DNA of 64,000 bases, taken from contig NZ_JAANOW010000004.1 of assembly GCF_011758805.1 (NCBI RefSeq), positions 404,657-468,656 of the forward strand. The letters run 5' to 3'. Source of the stretch: Mycolicibacterium fluoranthenivorans. GTDB lineage: Bacteria; Actinomycetota; Actinomycetes; Mycobacteriales; Mycobacteriaceae. The notes under the pieces are model-generated. The model ran no database searches and was not told the DNA's origin. It saw nothing but the letters and a program-made list of their open reading frames with translations. Position 1 is the stretch's first letter. The number at the start of each line of letters is the position of its first letter. A program made the position numbers and the translations under genes. Below are positions 53,169 to 61,641 of the stretch, in pieces.

Positions 53169-53696
53169 TATTTCGATGTCACCGGGCAGGCTCCCGACAG
53201 CGTGGTGTATGCCAACGCCGACGAGGACCTGATCGTCTGGCTCAAGCCCGCACCGGTGCAGAGCCCGGCCACCGGATCGGCTCCGCGGGCCCGCCAGGCC
53301 CCGGCCACCACCAGCACGCCGGCCACCTCGACCAGCGCCGCCCCCACCACCAGTGGCGCGCCGACCACCAGCGCGGCACCCACCAGCTCGCCGGCCGCGA
53401 CCACCGAGCCGACCACCCCCGCCACCCCGGTCCCGTCCGGTAGCGCGGGAACCCCACTGCCCGCCGATGCCGTGCCCGCGCAGGCCCCGGCCGGCAGCGC
53501 CGGCACCCCGCTGCCCACGGGTGAGGTTGCGCCCGCCGGTACGCAGCCGGCCCCGGCCGCTGCTGCCGAGGCCGGTGCCGCAGAAGTGCCGGTCCCTGCC
53601 GAAGCCGTCCCGGCACCCGGCGGAAGCGCGGGCACGCCGCTGCCCGCCGGCGCCGCCCCGACGACGACCGTCGTGGTGCCCGCCCCGGCCGGCTGA
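53169..53696 (+). pseudogene. 3' part of the split MPT63/DUF1942 gene, with Pro/Ala/Thr-rich tail
   Basis: In frame with the left fragment: YFDVTGQAPDSVVYANADE then DLIVWLKP, which completes the DUF1942 fold (MPT63 has FDVTGP and LLIWEP here). A ~140-residue low-complexity tail of Ala, Pro, Thr and Ser follows, with four GSAGTPLP units. The tail is not present in MPT63 itself, so the intact gene would have coded for a ~310-residue cell-wall-type protein. No start codon is available for this half except an internal GTG at 53202. Confidence 0.8.
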
Positions 53697-53715
53697 TCAG
53701 CTACCGCAGGGTCGC

Positions 53716-53884
53716 TCAGGAGTGTGACGTCCACCAGGCGTAGATGTGGTCGAGCGTCGGACCTCCTGGGCGGCCCTGCACCACGCTGAACAATTGCTTG
53801 TCGATATCGCTCCAGGCGAGCATCGGGTTGTCGCCCTGGATGCCGCAGACCAGCGTGCCGCTGACCTCTTGCGGTGACGCATTG
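53716..53884 (-). pseudogene. C-terminal fragment of a sensor-type extracellular domain
   Basis: The minus strand reads VSGTLVCGIQGDNPMLAWSD then IDKQLFSVVQG and LDHIYAWWTSHS, ending at a stop at 53716. This resembles the C-terminal end of extracellular domains on mycobacterial Ser/Thr kinases or lipoproteins. Its 5' part is missing and the fragment meets mobile DNA at ~53,890. Confidence 0.45.
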
Positions 53885-53902
53885 TGGCGCCACGGCCCCG
53901 GT

Positions 53903-53937
53903 GTTCACTCACCCTTTCGACAGTTGTCGACAAACCT
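53903..53937 (+). repeat. 35-bp repeat, copy 1
   Basis: GTTCACTCACCC, then TTTCGACAGTTGTCGACA, then AACCT. It matches the copy at 60547 at 32 of 35 bases and contains the palindrome TCGACAGTTGTCGA. It separates a truncated sensor gene from IS21 remnants, so it is probably the end of an insertion sequence. The bases from 53,938 to 54,171 show only degraded sequence. Confidence 0.55.
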
Positions 53938-54171
53938 GGTTGGACGTGGTGCAATTGCCTCCATTTGCTCCCCGCGGGGTGAGCCGCGGTCGGCAACTTT
54001 CTGACATCCTCACCGACGCGCTTCCCGCACCCGCTCCGACGGGAGCACCGCGGCTGCAGCGGCGACGATGCGATCGACCTCGTCACGATCGCGCACGTGG
54101 CCGGCCAGTCGGTCACCACCGGGCGAGCGGGATAGCGTGCTCGCCAATCAGACTGCGCCCTCTGCGATTCC

Positions 54172-54692
54172 GTGGGATCGTCCACCACGGGCGCGCCATC
54201 GATGAGATGTTGCGGTCGGATCTGGATGTCCCGAAAGAGCAACGCCCCACCGCGCGAAAGGTTTTGGCACGTCTGGTCGATGAGCATGACGCGGACGGCT
54301 TGTCGTATTCGACGGTGTGCGACCACGTTCGGAAACGTCGCCCGCAGATCGCGGCGGAGGCGGGTCGGCCGTTGGAAGCAAGGGTTTGTGCCCCAGACGT
54401 ATCGGCCCGGTACTGAGGCCGAGGTCGATTTCCATGATCTGTGGGTGGTGCTGGCCGGGGTGAAGACCACGACCGCGCTGTTCACCATGCGGCTGTCGTT
54501 CTCCGGGTGGGCAGCGCACCGACCCAAGGCCAGGAGGCGTTCTTGGAAGGCCACGTCTACGGGTTCGCCCGCCTGGGCAGGGTACCGGTCGACAAGATCC
54601 GCTACGACAACCTCAACAGCGCGGTCAAGCAGGTGCTGTTCGGGCGGTCTGCTGGGCGGATTATGCACCCGCAACCGTTTCGCGGGATGTGA
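54172..54692 (+). pseudogene. Frameshifted IS21-family istA transposase remnant
   Basis: Three frames in turn carry consecutive parts of IstA: IDEMLRSDLDVPKEQRPTAR and SYSTVCDHVRKRRPQI; then QGFVPQTYRPGTEAEVDF and LWVVLAGVKTTTALFTMRL; then QEAFLEGHVYGFARLG and IRYDNLNSAVKQVLFG. Shifts occur near 54,375 and 54,500. It is a dead internal fragment of one transposase. Confidence 0.75.
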
Positions 54693-54892
54693 GCTTTGCG
54701 CTTCCCGCCCACCACCCGGCTCGGACTTCCCCGCAGGCGGTCGCTGACTGAGCACATCCGCCGATACTGCGATAGGCTTATTCCACGTCGTGCACGCTCG
54801 GTTAAGCGGACAGCCCGAGAACGCGGCGGACGGTCGGCGCGGCCCGCCTCACTCGTGGTAAACACCATGTCGTCTAACTGATCGGTCCTCTA

Positions 54893-55345
54893 ATGAGCGT
54901 TGCAGCCAGTGCTGACCCGTCTCCTATCGGCTATGTCATCGAATGCCGCGGCGCATGGGTGCGGGCCCAGATCCGCAGTGTCGCCTCGGTCATCTCTGTC
55001 ACGGGAGGTCTTGATGGGGCCAACGTCGAGGCCGTGCTGGGCCACCTCAGTCGATTCACCACCCTGGGCAGCCCGTTGATCGTCGATGTCGACAGCGCCG
55101 ACATCGGTGACAGCGCGGCCTTCGAGCATCTGCTGGCGACCTTCGGCGCCCAGTGCCGCCGCCACAGCATCGAGTGGGTGCTGGTCGCCAAGGCTGACCG
55201 TTGCCACCTGTCACCGACCGATGAGCAGCACGTCCTGCACGCCGATTCGGTAGCTGAGGGCTTGCAGCACTTCGTCTGGGCCAGCCACGCACGCCGAAAC
55301 ATTCCCCAGGCCCGAAAAACGAGGGGCTCGGGTCGGGGTCGCTGA
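54893..55345 (+). CDS. STAS-domain protein
   Basis: 150 residues, ATG start. One STAS domain (residues ~20-120): AQIRSVASVISVTGGLDGAN, then VLGHLSRFTTLGSPLIVDVDSADIG in two strands and loop, and CRRHSIEWVLVAK. STAS proteins of mycobacteria are anti-sigma antagonists or their relatives. The usual phosphorylated Ser is replaced: the ADIGDSAAFEHL segment has Asp-Ser, with Ser present, so phosphorylation is possible. No partner kinase or sigma gene is adjacent. It stands between IS remnants, so it may be a survivor of an older locus. Confidence 0.7.
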   Translation: MSVAASADPSPIGYVIECRGAWVRAQIRSVASVISVTGGLDGANVEAVLGHLSRFTTLGSPLIVDVDSADIGDSAAFEHLLATFGAQCRRHSIEWVLVAKADRCHLSPTDEQHVLHADSVAEGLQHFVWASHARRNIPQARKTRGSGRGR

Positions 55346-55563
55346 TGCTGCGGGTGCGGAGCCACTGCCTCGGGCCACGGATCCGACGATTGCCTGCAGC
55401 GTTAGACGGCGCCTCTCTGTGTCAAGAGCCTGGTATCGGGGTCGGTTGTAGGGTGGCTGCTGGTAGGCCCGGGAAGTGACTTGTCCGAAGCGTGAGTGTG
55501 CGGGGTTTGAGCTGGCCGCGCTGGATGTTGGAGTTGCCCCCGAGTGTCCTCCCGGGCCTGCCC

Positions 55564-55760
55564 CAAGTCTGGCTGCGTCGCGGATGAGCTGTCGGTAGAC
55601 GACGTCGGAGAGGCGTCGTTTGAGGCAGCGCAACGCTTCTCGGTGGCACTTTCCGGCAGCGCGTTTTCTTCGGTAGTAGGCCCGCCCCGGGGTCTCACGG
55701 GCGATCTGAGTGATGGCCATCGTGTGCAGGCAGCAGTTGTTCTCGACGCGCTATAACGGG
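55564..55760 (-). pseudogene. C-terminal IS110-family transposase remnant
   Basis: The minus strand reads NNCCLHTMAITQIARETPGR, then AYYRRKRAAGKCHREALRCL and KRRLSDVVYRQLIRD: the end of the IS110 transposase. The next ~340 residues of frame run on without similarity. It continues the fragment at 58786-59090 in transposase order. Confidence 0.65.
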
Positions 55761-55840
55761 GAATCAGTTGGGGCGGTGCTGTATTGGTCGACGGCCCCTA
55801 TCGTTGATGGGTATGTTTGCCGCGGAGGCGAAGGCGCGGT

Positions 55841-56602
55841 CTACGGGCGGTGTCGCTGGGTACCGATATGAAGGATTGCGGTCCCGAGGACGTCTGCGGC
55901 TTTGAAAGCCACGCTGGCTCCCGCGAGAACCGGCGCGGCGGCTTGAAATCCTGGAACTAGGGCTGCCCCGTAGGCTGCGAGTGAGGCACCACCGGAGGCC
56001 ACCTCGAGTAACCCGCTGACGGGATGGCCGTGAGACGCCGAATTCACTCCTGTCTGGAGGTTGGTAATCGCCCCCGTCGGGGTGGCCGCGCCACTTAGCT
56101 GGACCAATTGCCTGCCGACGGATACCACTTCGCTGATGGCAGCGCTGACAGACGGCACTGCGGCGGTGCTGACAGACCGTCGTGCGCCCGACATAGTGGC
56201 AAGCGCGGGTGAGGTAGACGGCGAGCTTACCGTGTTCGCGCTCAGGACAGTACGGATCGTGGTGAGTCCTCCGGGCGCCTTATGGGCAGCAGCAGTGAGT
56301 GAGTCAATGTGGACAGCAGTGGGTGTGGCATTTGATGATTTGCTGGCAGCGGCTGGGTTGCTGGTGTTGCTGCTTGACGACGGTTCGGAGTTGGGAGCAC
56401 CGACTTTCACCGATGTGATGTGAGAGCTGCTTGATTGTTTACTAGGTGACGAGTTGCCGGGCGCGGCGTCCGCGTGCGCTACCCCCGACCCGCTGGCCAG
56501 CGTGGCGGCACCCACACCCAGCGTGACTGCGCCTGCTCCCAGCCACACGTACCCCTGGGTGCGGGCGCGATGCTCGTTCATTGCCCGGTGTCGACCCGTC
56601 AT
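55841..56602 (-). CDS. Secreted Ser/Ala-rich mycobacterial protein
   Basis: 253 residues, ATG 56602 (ATG 56581 also possible). A signal peptide with WLGAGAVTLGVGAATLAS and AHADAAPG is of a type frequent in mycobacterial surface proteins. A low-complexity Ser/Asn/Thr region follows (residues ~50-95), then a Ser/Thr/Ala/Val segment and a hydrophobic C-terminal region (~190-245, GASLAAYGAALVPGFQAAA). Function unknown. It is inserted between two halves of an IS110 transposase, which suggests it arrived on another element. Confidence 0.6.
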   Translation of the reverse strand: MTGRHRAMNEHRARTQGYVWLGAGAVTLGVGAATLASGSGVAHADAAPGNSSPSKQSSSSHITSVKVGAPNSEPSSSSNTSNPAAASKSSNATPTAVHIDSLTAAAHKAPGGLTTIRTVLSANTVSSPSTSPALATMSGARRSVSTAAVPSVSAAISEVVSVGRQLVQLSGAATPTGAITNLQTGVNSASHGHPVSGLLEVASGGASLAAYGAALVPGFQAAAPVLAGASVAFKAADVLGTAILHIGTQRHRP

Positions 56603-56715
56603 CTCTCAATTCCCGTCTCACGTCTTCACGTCACCAATCTGACCTTGACCCTGTCCCCAATCGAATTAATACCCCAGGAAGGGACGCGGCGGCCAGCTGA
56701 CACTGAACCATCCCG

Positions 56716-56748
56716 CGTTTGATGCACGTTTGATGCACGTTTGATGAA
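56716..56748 (+). repeat. Three tandem 11-bp units
   Basis: CGTTTGATGCA twice, then CGTTTGATGAA: 33 bp with an exact 11-bp period, in a ~110-bp gap upstream of the secreted-protein gene. An 11-bp period places the units on one face of the helix, as in response-regulator binding arrays. No candidate regulator is adjacent. Confidence 0.6.
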
Positions 56749-56776
56749 CACTTCTTTTCGTAGGAAGGTGCATTTC

Positions 56777-56860
56777 ATGACGAGCAAGTACGATGTCGCT
56801 TGCCAGGATGAGATCCCCCCTCCCGAGACCGTGGAGGCACGATCTCGGGGCGCCGCTTAG
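56777..56860 (+). CDS. Possible 27-residue peptide
   Basis: ATG 56777 with GGAAGG eight bases upstream, ending at TAG 56858-56860. The peptide starts MTSKYDVACQDEIPPPE and ends in RSRGAA. This short precursor-like peptide has one Cys and an acidic middle. It could be a chance frame or a peptide precursor; low confidence. It follows the tandem 11-bp array directly. Confidence 0.25.
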   Translation: MTSKYDVACQDEIPPPETVEARSRGAA

Positions 56861-56865
56861 TCTTA

Positions 56866-57040
56866 CTTAGCACTGCGCCGATGCCGGTCGCCGCCGCCAA
56901 CCCCGTCCACCACGGGCAGGTGGCGGTGCAACAGCAGCACCTCGACCAGCTCACGGGTTCCCCGGGCCATCACCGTGAGCACGTCGCGCCGCGGCCCAGA
57001 ACGCCTCATGGGCGGCGGTGAACACACTCGCGCCGTGTGG
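56866..57040 (-). pseudogene. C-terminal istA (IS21) remnant
   Basis: The minus strand reads SVFTAAHEAFWAAARRAHGD, then after a shift TRELVEVLLLHRHLPVVDG. These match the end of IstA transposases. The remnant is frameshifted and has no inverted repeat nearby. Confidence 0.5.
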
Positions 57041-57084
57041 CTCACGATGCCATTTCTCGCAGAGAAAACGGCTTGCAATCATGT

Positions 57085-57099
57085 TTTACTGTCAGTAAA
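57085..57099 (+). promoter_or_regulatory. Perfect 15-bp palindrome, TetR-operator-like
   Basis: TTTACTG-T-CAGTAAA is a perfect inverted repeat. TetR-family regulators commonly bind such sites. It is ~300 bp upstream of the AurF-like gene, and no TetR gene is in the window near it. The rest of the gap to 57,399 has a small GTTGCT-AGGC-AGCAAC hairpin (57171-57186) and no gene. Confidence 0.45.
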
Positions 57100-57399
57100 T
57101 GCGATGTAGCTGAAACCTCGGCATGCGCGACTGTCCTTGCCTGGTGTCAGGAGGAGGGTTGATGAAATGAGTTGCTAGGCAGCAACAAATCTAAACAGCG
57201 CGACGAATCGTTGACTGGAATGCTGCTGCTGTTGCGCAGTTCACATTGTTGCTAAAGCCGTGCTGAAGTCACTCTGGCGGGCAGGAATTTGACCGCGGGA
57301 GTGCAGAGGACGCCATGGCCGCCGCTTGACCGTCCTGCCCACGCCGGGCCGCACCCACGTGGGCAGCCCGCTTCCTACGATACCGACGGAGGTCACACC

Positions 57400-58740
57400 A
57401 TGACCGTGGACATCACCACCGACCCGCCCGCTCAATTGACCGCTCCACGCGCGACCACCGGCACGTTGGGAGAACTGGACGTCGACATGGTGGCGGCGCT
57501 CTGCCGGGCGAGTACTCGGCGGGGATTCAATCCGTTCATCGACATCGACTGGGACGCACCCGAGAACCTGTTGGATGCGAACGATCCGCGCTGGCAGCTC
57601 GATCCCGCCGTCGCTCCGCTCGCGACGACGTCTTGGTATGCGCAGCAACCACTTCAGCGGCGCATCGAGATGAGTCGCTGGATCACCGCGAACATCCTCA
57701 AGGTCACCCTCCAGTTCGAAATGATGTTGATCCGTGGCGTGATTCACTACGCCGGGACCTTGCCGAACGGCTCTGTGGTGTTTCGGTATCTGCTGCACGA
57801 GCTGACCGATGAATGCCATCACATCCAAATGTTCCAGGAATTTGTCAACCGCTCGGGCGACGACGTTCCCGGGATGCGGCGAGGCTCACGGATCTTCGGG
57901 CCAATCCTGGGCTTTATTGGCGGCTACGCCAACATCTTTCTGTTCATCGGAGTTCTGTGCGGGGAGCAGCCTCTGCACTTCCAGCAGACGCTGCAACATC
58001 GTGGCTCGACTGCGGTGCCCCCGCTGCTGAACAAGATCACCTCCATTCACCTGGCGGAGGAAGCCCGGCACATCTCGTTCGCCAACCAGTATCTGGCGCA
58101 GCGCGTTGCCGCGGCGGGACGGTGCCGGCGGATGTTGTACGCCTTGGCATTCCCTGTCTACCTTCGGTGGTTGATCGGCGAAATGATCGCACCACCACGC
58201 GCGTTCGCCCGGCAGTTCGGCATTCCCCGGCGCGTGTTCAAGGCCGCCTATTGGCGTAGCGCCCGATCGCGGCAGATGTTGGCTGAATCGGCCGCTGACG
58301 TGCGGCGCGTCGCCGAAGACCTTGGGCTACGCACGGTCTGGTCACGGTGGCTGTGGTCGCTGCTGGGTATCGACGGGCGGTTACCGCGGTACCGCGGTGA
58401 ACCCGATCGGAGTCAACCGTTCATCCGTATGGCAGGGCTGCCAGCAGTGATGTGGCGGCGTGTAGCGGCCGCGGCGATGATGGCGGGCGTTGCTCTTGCG
58501 GCGACACCGGTCGGGTTGCGGATCATCGCGGTGGCCGCGGCCGCAGCAGCAGTGTGGGCGTCCTACCATCTGCTGCGGGCCCGTCGCGGTGGTGTGGTGG
58601 GCAACCAGCCTTTTGAGTGGCCCAGGCTGGTTGTCTGGGTGGTGGTCTGCGTGGCCATGGTTCCCGCCGGTGGGGTGATCGGACTGGCGTTGGTGGTGTT
58701 CATGATCCTTGCACTCGCCGAATTCATGCCGACGTTATGA
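57400..58740 (+). CDS. AurF-like diiron oxygenase with C-terminal membrane helices
   Basis: 446 residues, start ATG 57400 with GGAGG seven bases upstream; the frame is open earlier. The diiron site is visible: FEMMLIRG with Glu, ELTDECHHIQMFQEF with Glu and two His, and LAEEARHISFANQYL with Glu, Glu and His. AurF-type enzymes oxidise amines to nitro groups; other members oxidise lipids. The C-terminal ~80 residues have three membrane helices (~350-370, 375-395, 415-445), unlike soluble AurF, suggesting a lipid substrate or membrane location. A TetR-like palindrome lies 300 bp upstream. Confidence 0.75.
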   Translation: MTVDITTDPPAQLTAPRATTGTLGELDVDMVAALCRASTRRGFNPFIDIDWDAPENLLDANDPRWQLDPAVAPLATTSWYAQQPLQRRIEMSRWITANILKVTLQFEMMLIRGVIHYAGTLPNGSVVFRYLLHELTDECHHIQMFQEFVNRSGDDVPGMRRGSRIFGPILGFIGGYANIFLFIGVLCGEQPLHFQQTLQHRGSTAVPPLLNKITSIHLAEEARHISFANQYLAQRVAAAGRCRRMLYALAFPVYLRWLIGEMIAPPRAFARQFGIPRRVFKAAYWRSARSRQMLAESAADVRRVAEDLGLRTVWSRWLWSLLGIDGRLPRYRGEPDRSQPFIRMAGLPAVMWRRVAAAAMMAGVALAATPVGLRIIAVAAAAAAVWASYHLLRARRGGVVGNQPFEWPRLVVWVVVCVAMVPAGGVIGLALVVFMILALAEFMPTL

Positions 58741-58785
58741 CCGAATTGCCATCCTTACTATGCACGCGCCGGTCGGCTGACATCG

Positions 58786-59090
58786 GTTAGCCTAGCTGGC
58801 GGTCGCCGGTGCGGGAAAGACGATGGCGGGTGACATCGCCGGAGGAGGCTGCGATGGGCGCGGCGCCGGTGTAGGTGGCGAACGCGTCGGCTGAGCGGAA
58901 GCGGGTGAACGGTGCCGACTCGGGCCACGATTTTGGCGGCGTTGAGGACCCCGATTCCGGTGAGCTCGGTCAGGGTGGTTCCGGATGCTTCGACGGCAGC
59001 TGCGATGTCGCCGGCGGCTTTGGCGATGCGACGGTCGAGTGCGCGGATCTCGGCGACCAGGACTCCTGACACGGAGTCAGTGCCCGGTCG
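58786..59090 (-). pseudogene. Middle part of an IS110-family transposase
   Basis: The minus strand reads SGVLVAEIRALDRRIAKAAG and SGTTLTELTGIGVLNAAKIV, then after a frameshift near 58,905 FATYTGAAPIAASSGD and TRHRLSRTGDRQLG, then a stop. These are consecutive central parts of an IS110 transposase. The C-terminal part lies at 55564-55760 on the same strand. Confidence 0.65.
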
Positions 59091-59196
59091 GTAGTTCTGT
59101 GCTGTGATCTGCGGATTTGCCGGTGTGTCGTGGTGCGACCCGGGCCTTGATGCGTAATAATAAATAGACTTAATTGCTGCGATTCTAGGGTGGTGG

Positions 59197-60603
59197 ATGA
59201 TGGCCGTGATGACCATGCAGCCGCCCCTGCCGCTGGCGCCGCAGGACGCCCGCCCGATCGGTACCGCCGCGGCGATCGTCGAGGACGACAACGGCGGCCG
59301 GGTGTTCGTGCACGGCAATCTGGCCTACGCCTGGGATTGCGGCGACGCCGTGGCGCGTCGGTTCGCGGCGGTGTCGCTGGTGAGGATCAAGGCGGCCACT
59401 CAGCTCGAGGTCGCCGAGGCGTTCGCGGTGAAGCCGGCGACGGTGCGGCGCTGGGAGACCTGGCTCACCGACTCCGGCGTGGTCGGGCTGCTCGGGGAAC
59501 GTAAAGGGCCCAAACGCAAGTCGAAACTCACCGCCGAGGCCGTCGCCCGCATCCAGCGTCTGCGCGACGGGGGCGCGTCCTACCGCGCCATCGCCGCCGA
59601 GACCGGTGTGTCGGAGGGCAGTGTCCGCAACGCGATCGTGCTCGCCGATGACGGCGCCCGCGCCGAGGAAGCGTGCCCGGCAACGACGTCCGATGTTCCT
59701 CCCGGGCCTGAGCCCGAGGTTGAGAAAGATTGCTCTGCAGCGGTTTCCGATGATCTTTCCGGGCAGGTGCCGGTGTTGGCTGATCCGGTCGACCGTGGCG
59801 CCGAGCGGGTATTGGCGCGGTTCGGGTTGGTCGCCTCGGCGCCGCCGGTGTTCACCGGGTGCGCACGCGCCCCGCTGGCGGGACTGTTGCTGGCGCTGCC
59901 GGCGCTCGCGGGCACCGGGCTGATCGAGGATGCCCACGCCGTCTACGGCGGGTTACCCAACGGGTTCTATTCGCTAGACACGATGCTGTGCGAGAGTGTG
60001 TTCCGCGCTCTGCTGGGCGAGGCCCGCGCGCAGGGCGCGGCCCGGATCGATCCGCCCGCGCTGGGTCGGGTGCTGGGGTTGGACCGGGCGCCGGAGGTCA
60101 AGACGATCCGCCGCAAGATCAAGTATCTGGCCGAGGCGGAAAAGGCCGGCGACTGGATCGCCGCGATGGCCGCCCGCCATGTCCAGGCCCGCCCCGAGCA
60201 GGCCGCAGTGCTCTACGTCGACGGCCACGTGCGCGCCTATCAGGGCACCCGCAAGATCGCGAAAACCCATGTGCCCAGGTTGAAGTTCCCCGCCCCGGCC
60301 ACGCTGGAAACCTGGGTGGCCGATGCCGTCGGGGATCCGCTGCTGGTGGTGATGGCCGAACCGGGCGCCTCGCTGGCCGCCGAGCTGCGCCGGCTGATCC
60401 CGCAGCTGCGCGGCATGGTCGGCGATGACCGCCGGGTGCTTGTCGGGTTCGACCGCGGCGGCTGGTCGGCGACGTTGTTCGCCGACCTGCACGCCGCCGG
60501 GTTCGACACCCTGACCTGGCGCAAGGGCAGGATCGCCGACGTCGAGGTTCACTCGCCCATTCGACAGTTGTCGACAGACCTATCATCATCGCCTGACATG
60601 TGA
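59197..60603 (+). pseudogene. Truncated transposase-like gene with tandem HTH domains
   Basis: An ATG at 59197 starts 468 residues, but similarity ends near residue 451. N-terminal two HTH units: TQLEVAEAFAVKPATVRRWE and GASYRAIAAETGVSEGSVRN. The catalytic part contains VLYVDGHVRAYQG and VLVGFDRGGWSATLFADL, with Asp residues as expected for a DDE transposase. Homologues known to me are considerably longer. The frame runs at 60547 into the 35-bp repeat and ends soon after, so another insertion cut off the C-terminus. Confidence 0.6.
60547..60581 (+). repeat. 35-bp repeat, copy 2
   Basis: GTTCACTCGCCC, then ATTCGACAGTTGTCGACA, then GACCT. It matches the copy at 53903 at 32 of 35 bases, same strand, and marks the truncation point of the transposase. 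The following ~220 bp (60,604-60,825) hold no recognisable gene; a TGACATGTGA-like direct repeat is at 60594-60615. Confidence 0.55.
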
Positions 60604-60825
60604 GACAAGACATGTGATCGATCTGTTTATACAAGATGATCTGTCGCGCCGCAGGCGCATCCGCTCCGCATTGAACTCCGAGAGCGACTCAGCGGCGGTC
60701 AACCTCACATAGGACCCATCGCGGCAGTGAAGTCTTCGTAGCGCCTCGGCTACTCCAGGACAACTACCCGGCAATCGCCGTGTCGTCAGCTGAGGGGCAT
60801 CACGACACCCACGAAGGGGATGACG

Positions 60826-61188
60826 ATGTCGAGCATTTATCAGCAGATCGGCGGTGGGGAGGCCCTGGAGGCGGTCGTCGAGGACTTCTATGCCCGTGTC
60901 CTCGCCGATGAGGAACTGGCCGGCTTCTTCAGCGGAACGAATATGGCGCGCCTGAAAGGCAAGCAGGTGGAGTTCTTCGCGGCCGCCCTCGGCGGCCCCG
61001 AACCCTACACCGGAGCATCCATGAGTCAGGTGCACCGGGGCCGCGGAATCACCATGCACCACTTCAACCTGGTAGCCGGACATCTCAGCGACAGCCTGGA
61101 CGCTGCGGGTGTTCCCGGTGACATCGTCGAGCAGATCATCGGTGCGATCGCACCGCTGGCATCCGACATCGCGAGCGTGCCCGCCTGA
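60826..61188 (+). CDS. glbN: Truncated haemoglobin N
   Basis: 120 residues from ATG 60826 (AAGGGG six bases upstream; an earlier ATG at 60820 touches this site). Strong match to M. tuberculosis GlbN: Tyr (B10) in [30 protein letters not shown], and proximal His in [13 protein letters not shown]. It binds O2 and oxidises NO to nitrate. It converges on nirD with a hairpin between, and nitrite reductase genes nearby fit a role in nitrogen-oxide handling. Confidence 0.92.
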   Translation: MSSIYQQIGGGEALEAVVEDFYARVLADEELAGFFSGTNMARLKGKQVEFFAAALGGPEPYTGASMSQVHRGRGITMHHFNLVAGHLSDSLDAAGVPGDIVEQIIGAIAPLASDIASVPA

Positions 61189-61228
61189 GCGTCCAGGCAC
61201 CCACCGCCGACGCGCGCGGTGAGACCCA

Positions 61229-61249
61229 ACCGACTCAGCCCGAGTCGGT
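61229..61249. terminator. Bidirectional hairpin between glbN and nirD
   Basis: ACCGACTC-agccc-GAGTCGGT, a perfect 8-bp stem with a 5-base loop, centred between the convergent stops at 61188 and 61293. No T-run on either side, as is common for mycobacteria. Confidence 0.6.
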
Positions 61250-61292
61250 GCCGGTGCAGTTGACGAGGCGACCGTCGGCCGGAACTGCCTTT

Positions 61293-61613
61293 CTACGTGG
61301 TGGGCCGGGTGTCGATGTGGATGTTGCCGTCGTCGGTGGCCCTGACGTGGTAGGGGCGGACAGTGTCGCCGCCCGCGGCGAGTTCGGCGCCGCTGGCTAG
61401 GTCGTAGGTGTGTCCGTGCAGGGGGCAGACGACGACGCGGTCGTCGATCAGTCCATCGGCCAGTGGTCCGCCGCGGTGCGGGCATACGGCTGCCAGCGCG
61501 CGCAGGGTGCCGTCGCGCAGCCGATAGACGGCGACTTCGGTGCCGTCGACGTCGTAGGCCCGTCCCTCGCCGACGGGGATGTTGTCGATAGAGCCGACGC
61601 AGTGCGAGCTCAT
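61293..61613 (-). CDS. nirD: Nitrite reductase small subunit, Rieske-type
   Basis: 106 residues, ATG start. A single Rieske [2Fe-2S] domain: CPHRGGPL and CPLHGHTYDL give the two Cys and two His ligands. It follows nirB by 28 bp. With NirB it forms the cytoplasmic NADH-dependent assimilatory nitrite reductase. NirD proteins sometimes lack the ligands; here they are intact, as in M. tuberculosis. Confidence 0.85.
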   Translation of the reverse strand: MSSHCVGSIDNIPVGEGRAYDVDGTEVAVYRLRDGTLRALAAVCPHRGGPLADGLIDDRVVVCPLHGHTYDLASGAELAAGGDTVRPYHVRATDDGNIHIDTRPTT

Positions 61614-61641
61614 CGGTGGCTCCTGCTTTTCGCGCGGACGC

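Noticed and set aside
60604..61485. A 299-codon minus-strand frame across glbN
   Set aside because: Antisense to a clear haemoglobin; the part beyond glbN has no similarity I recognise.
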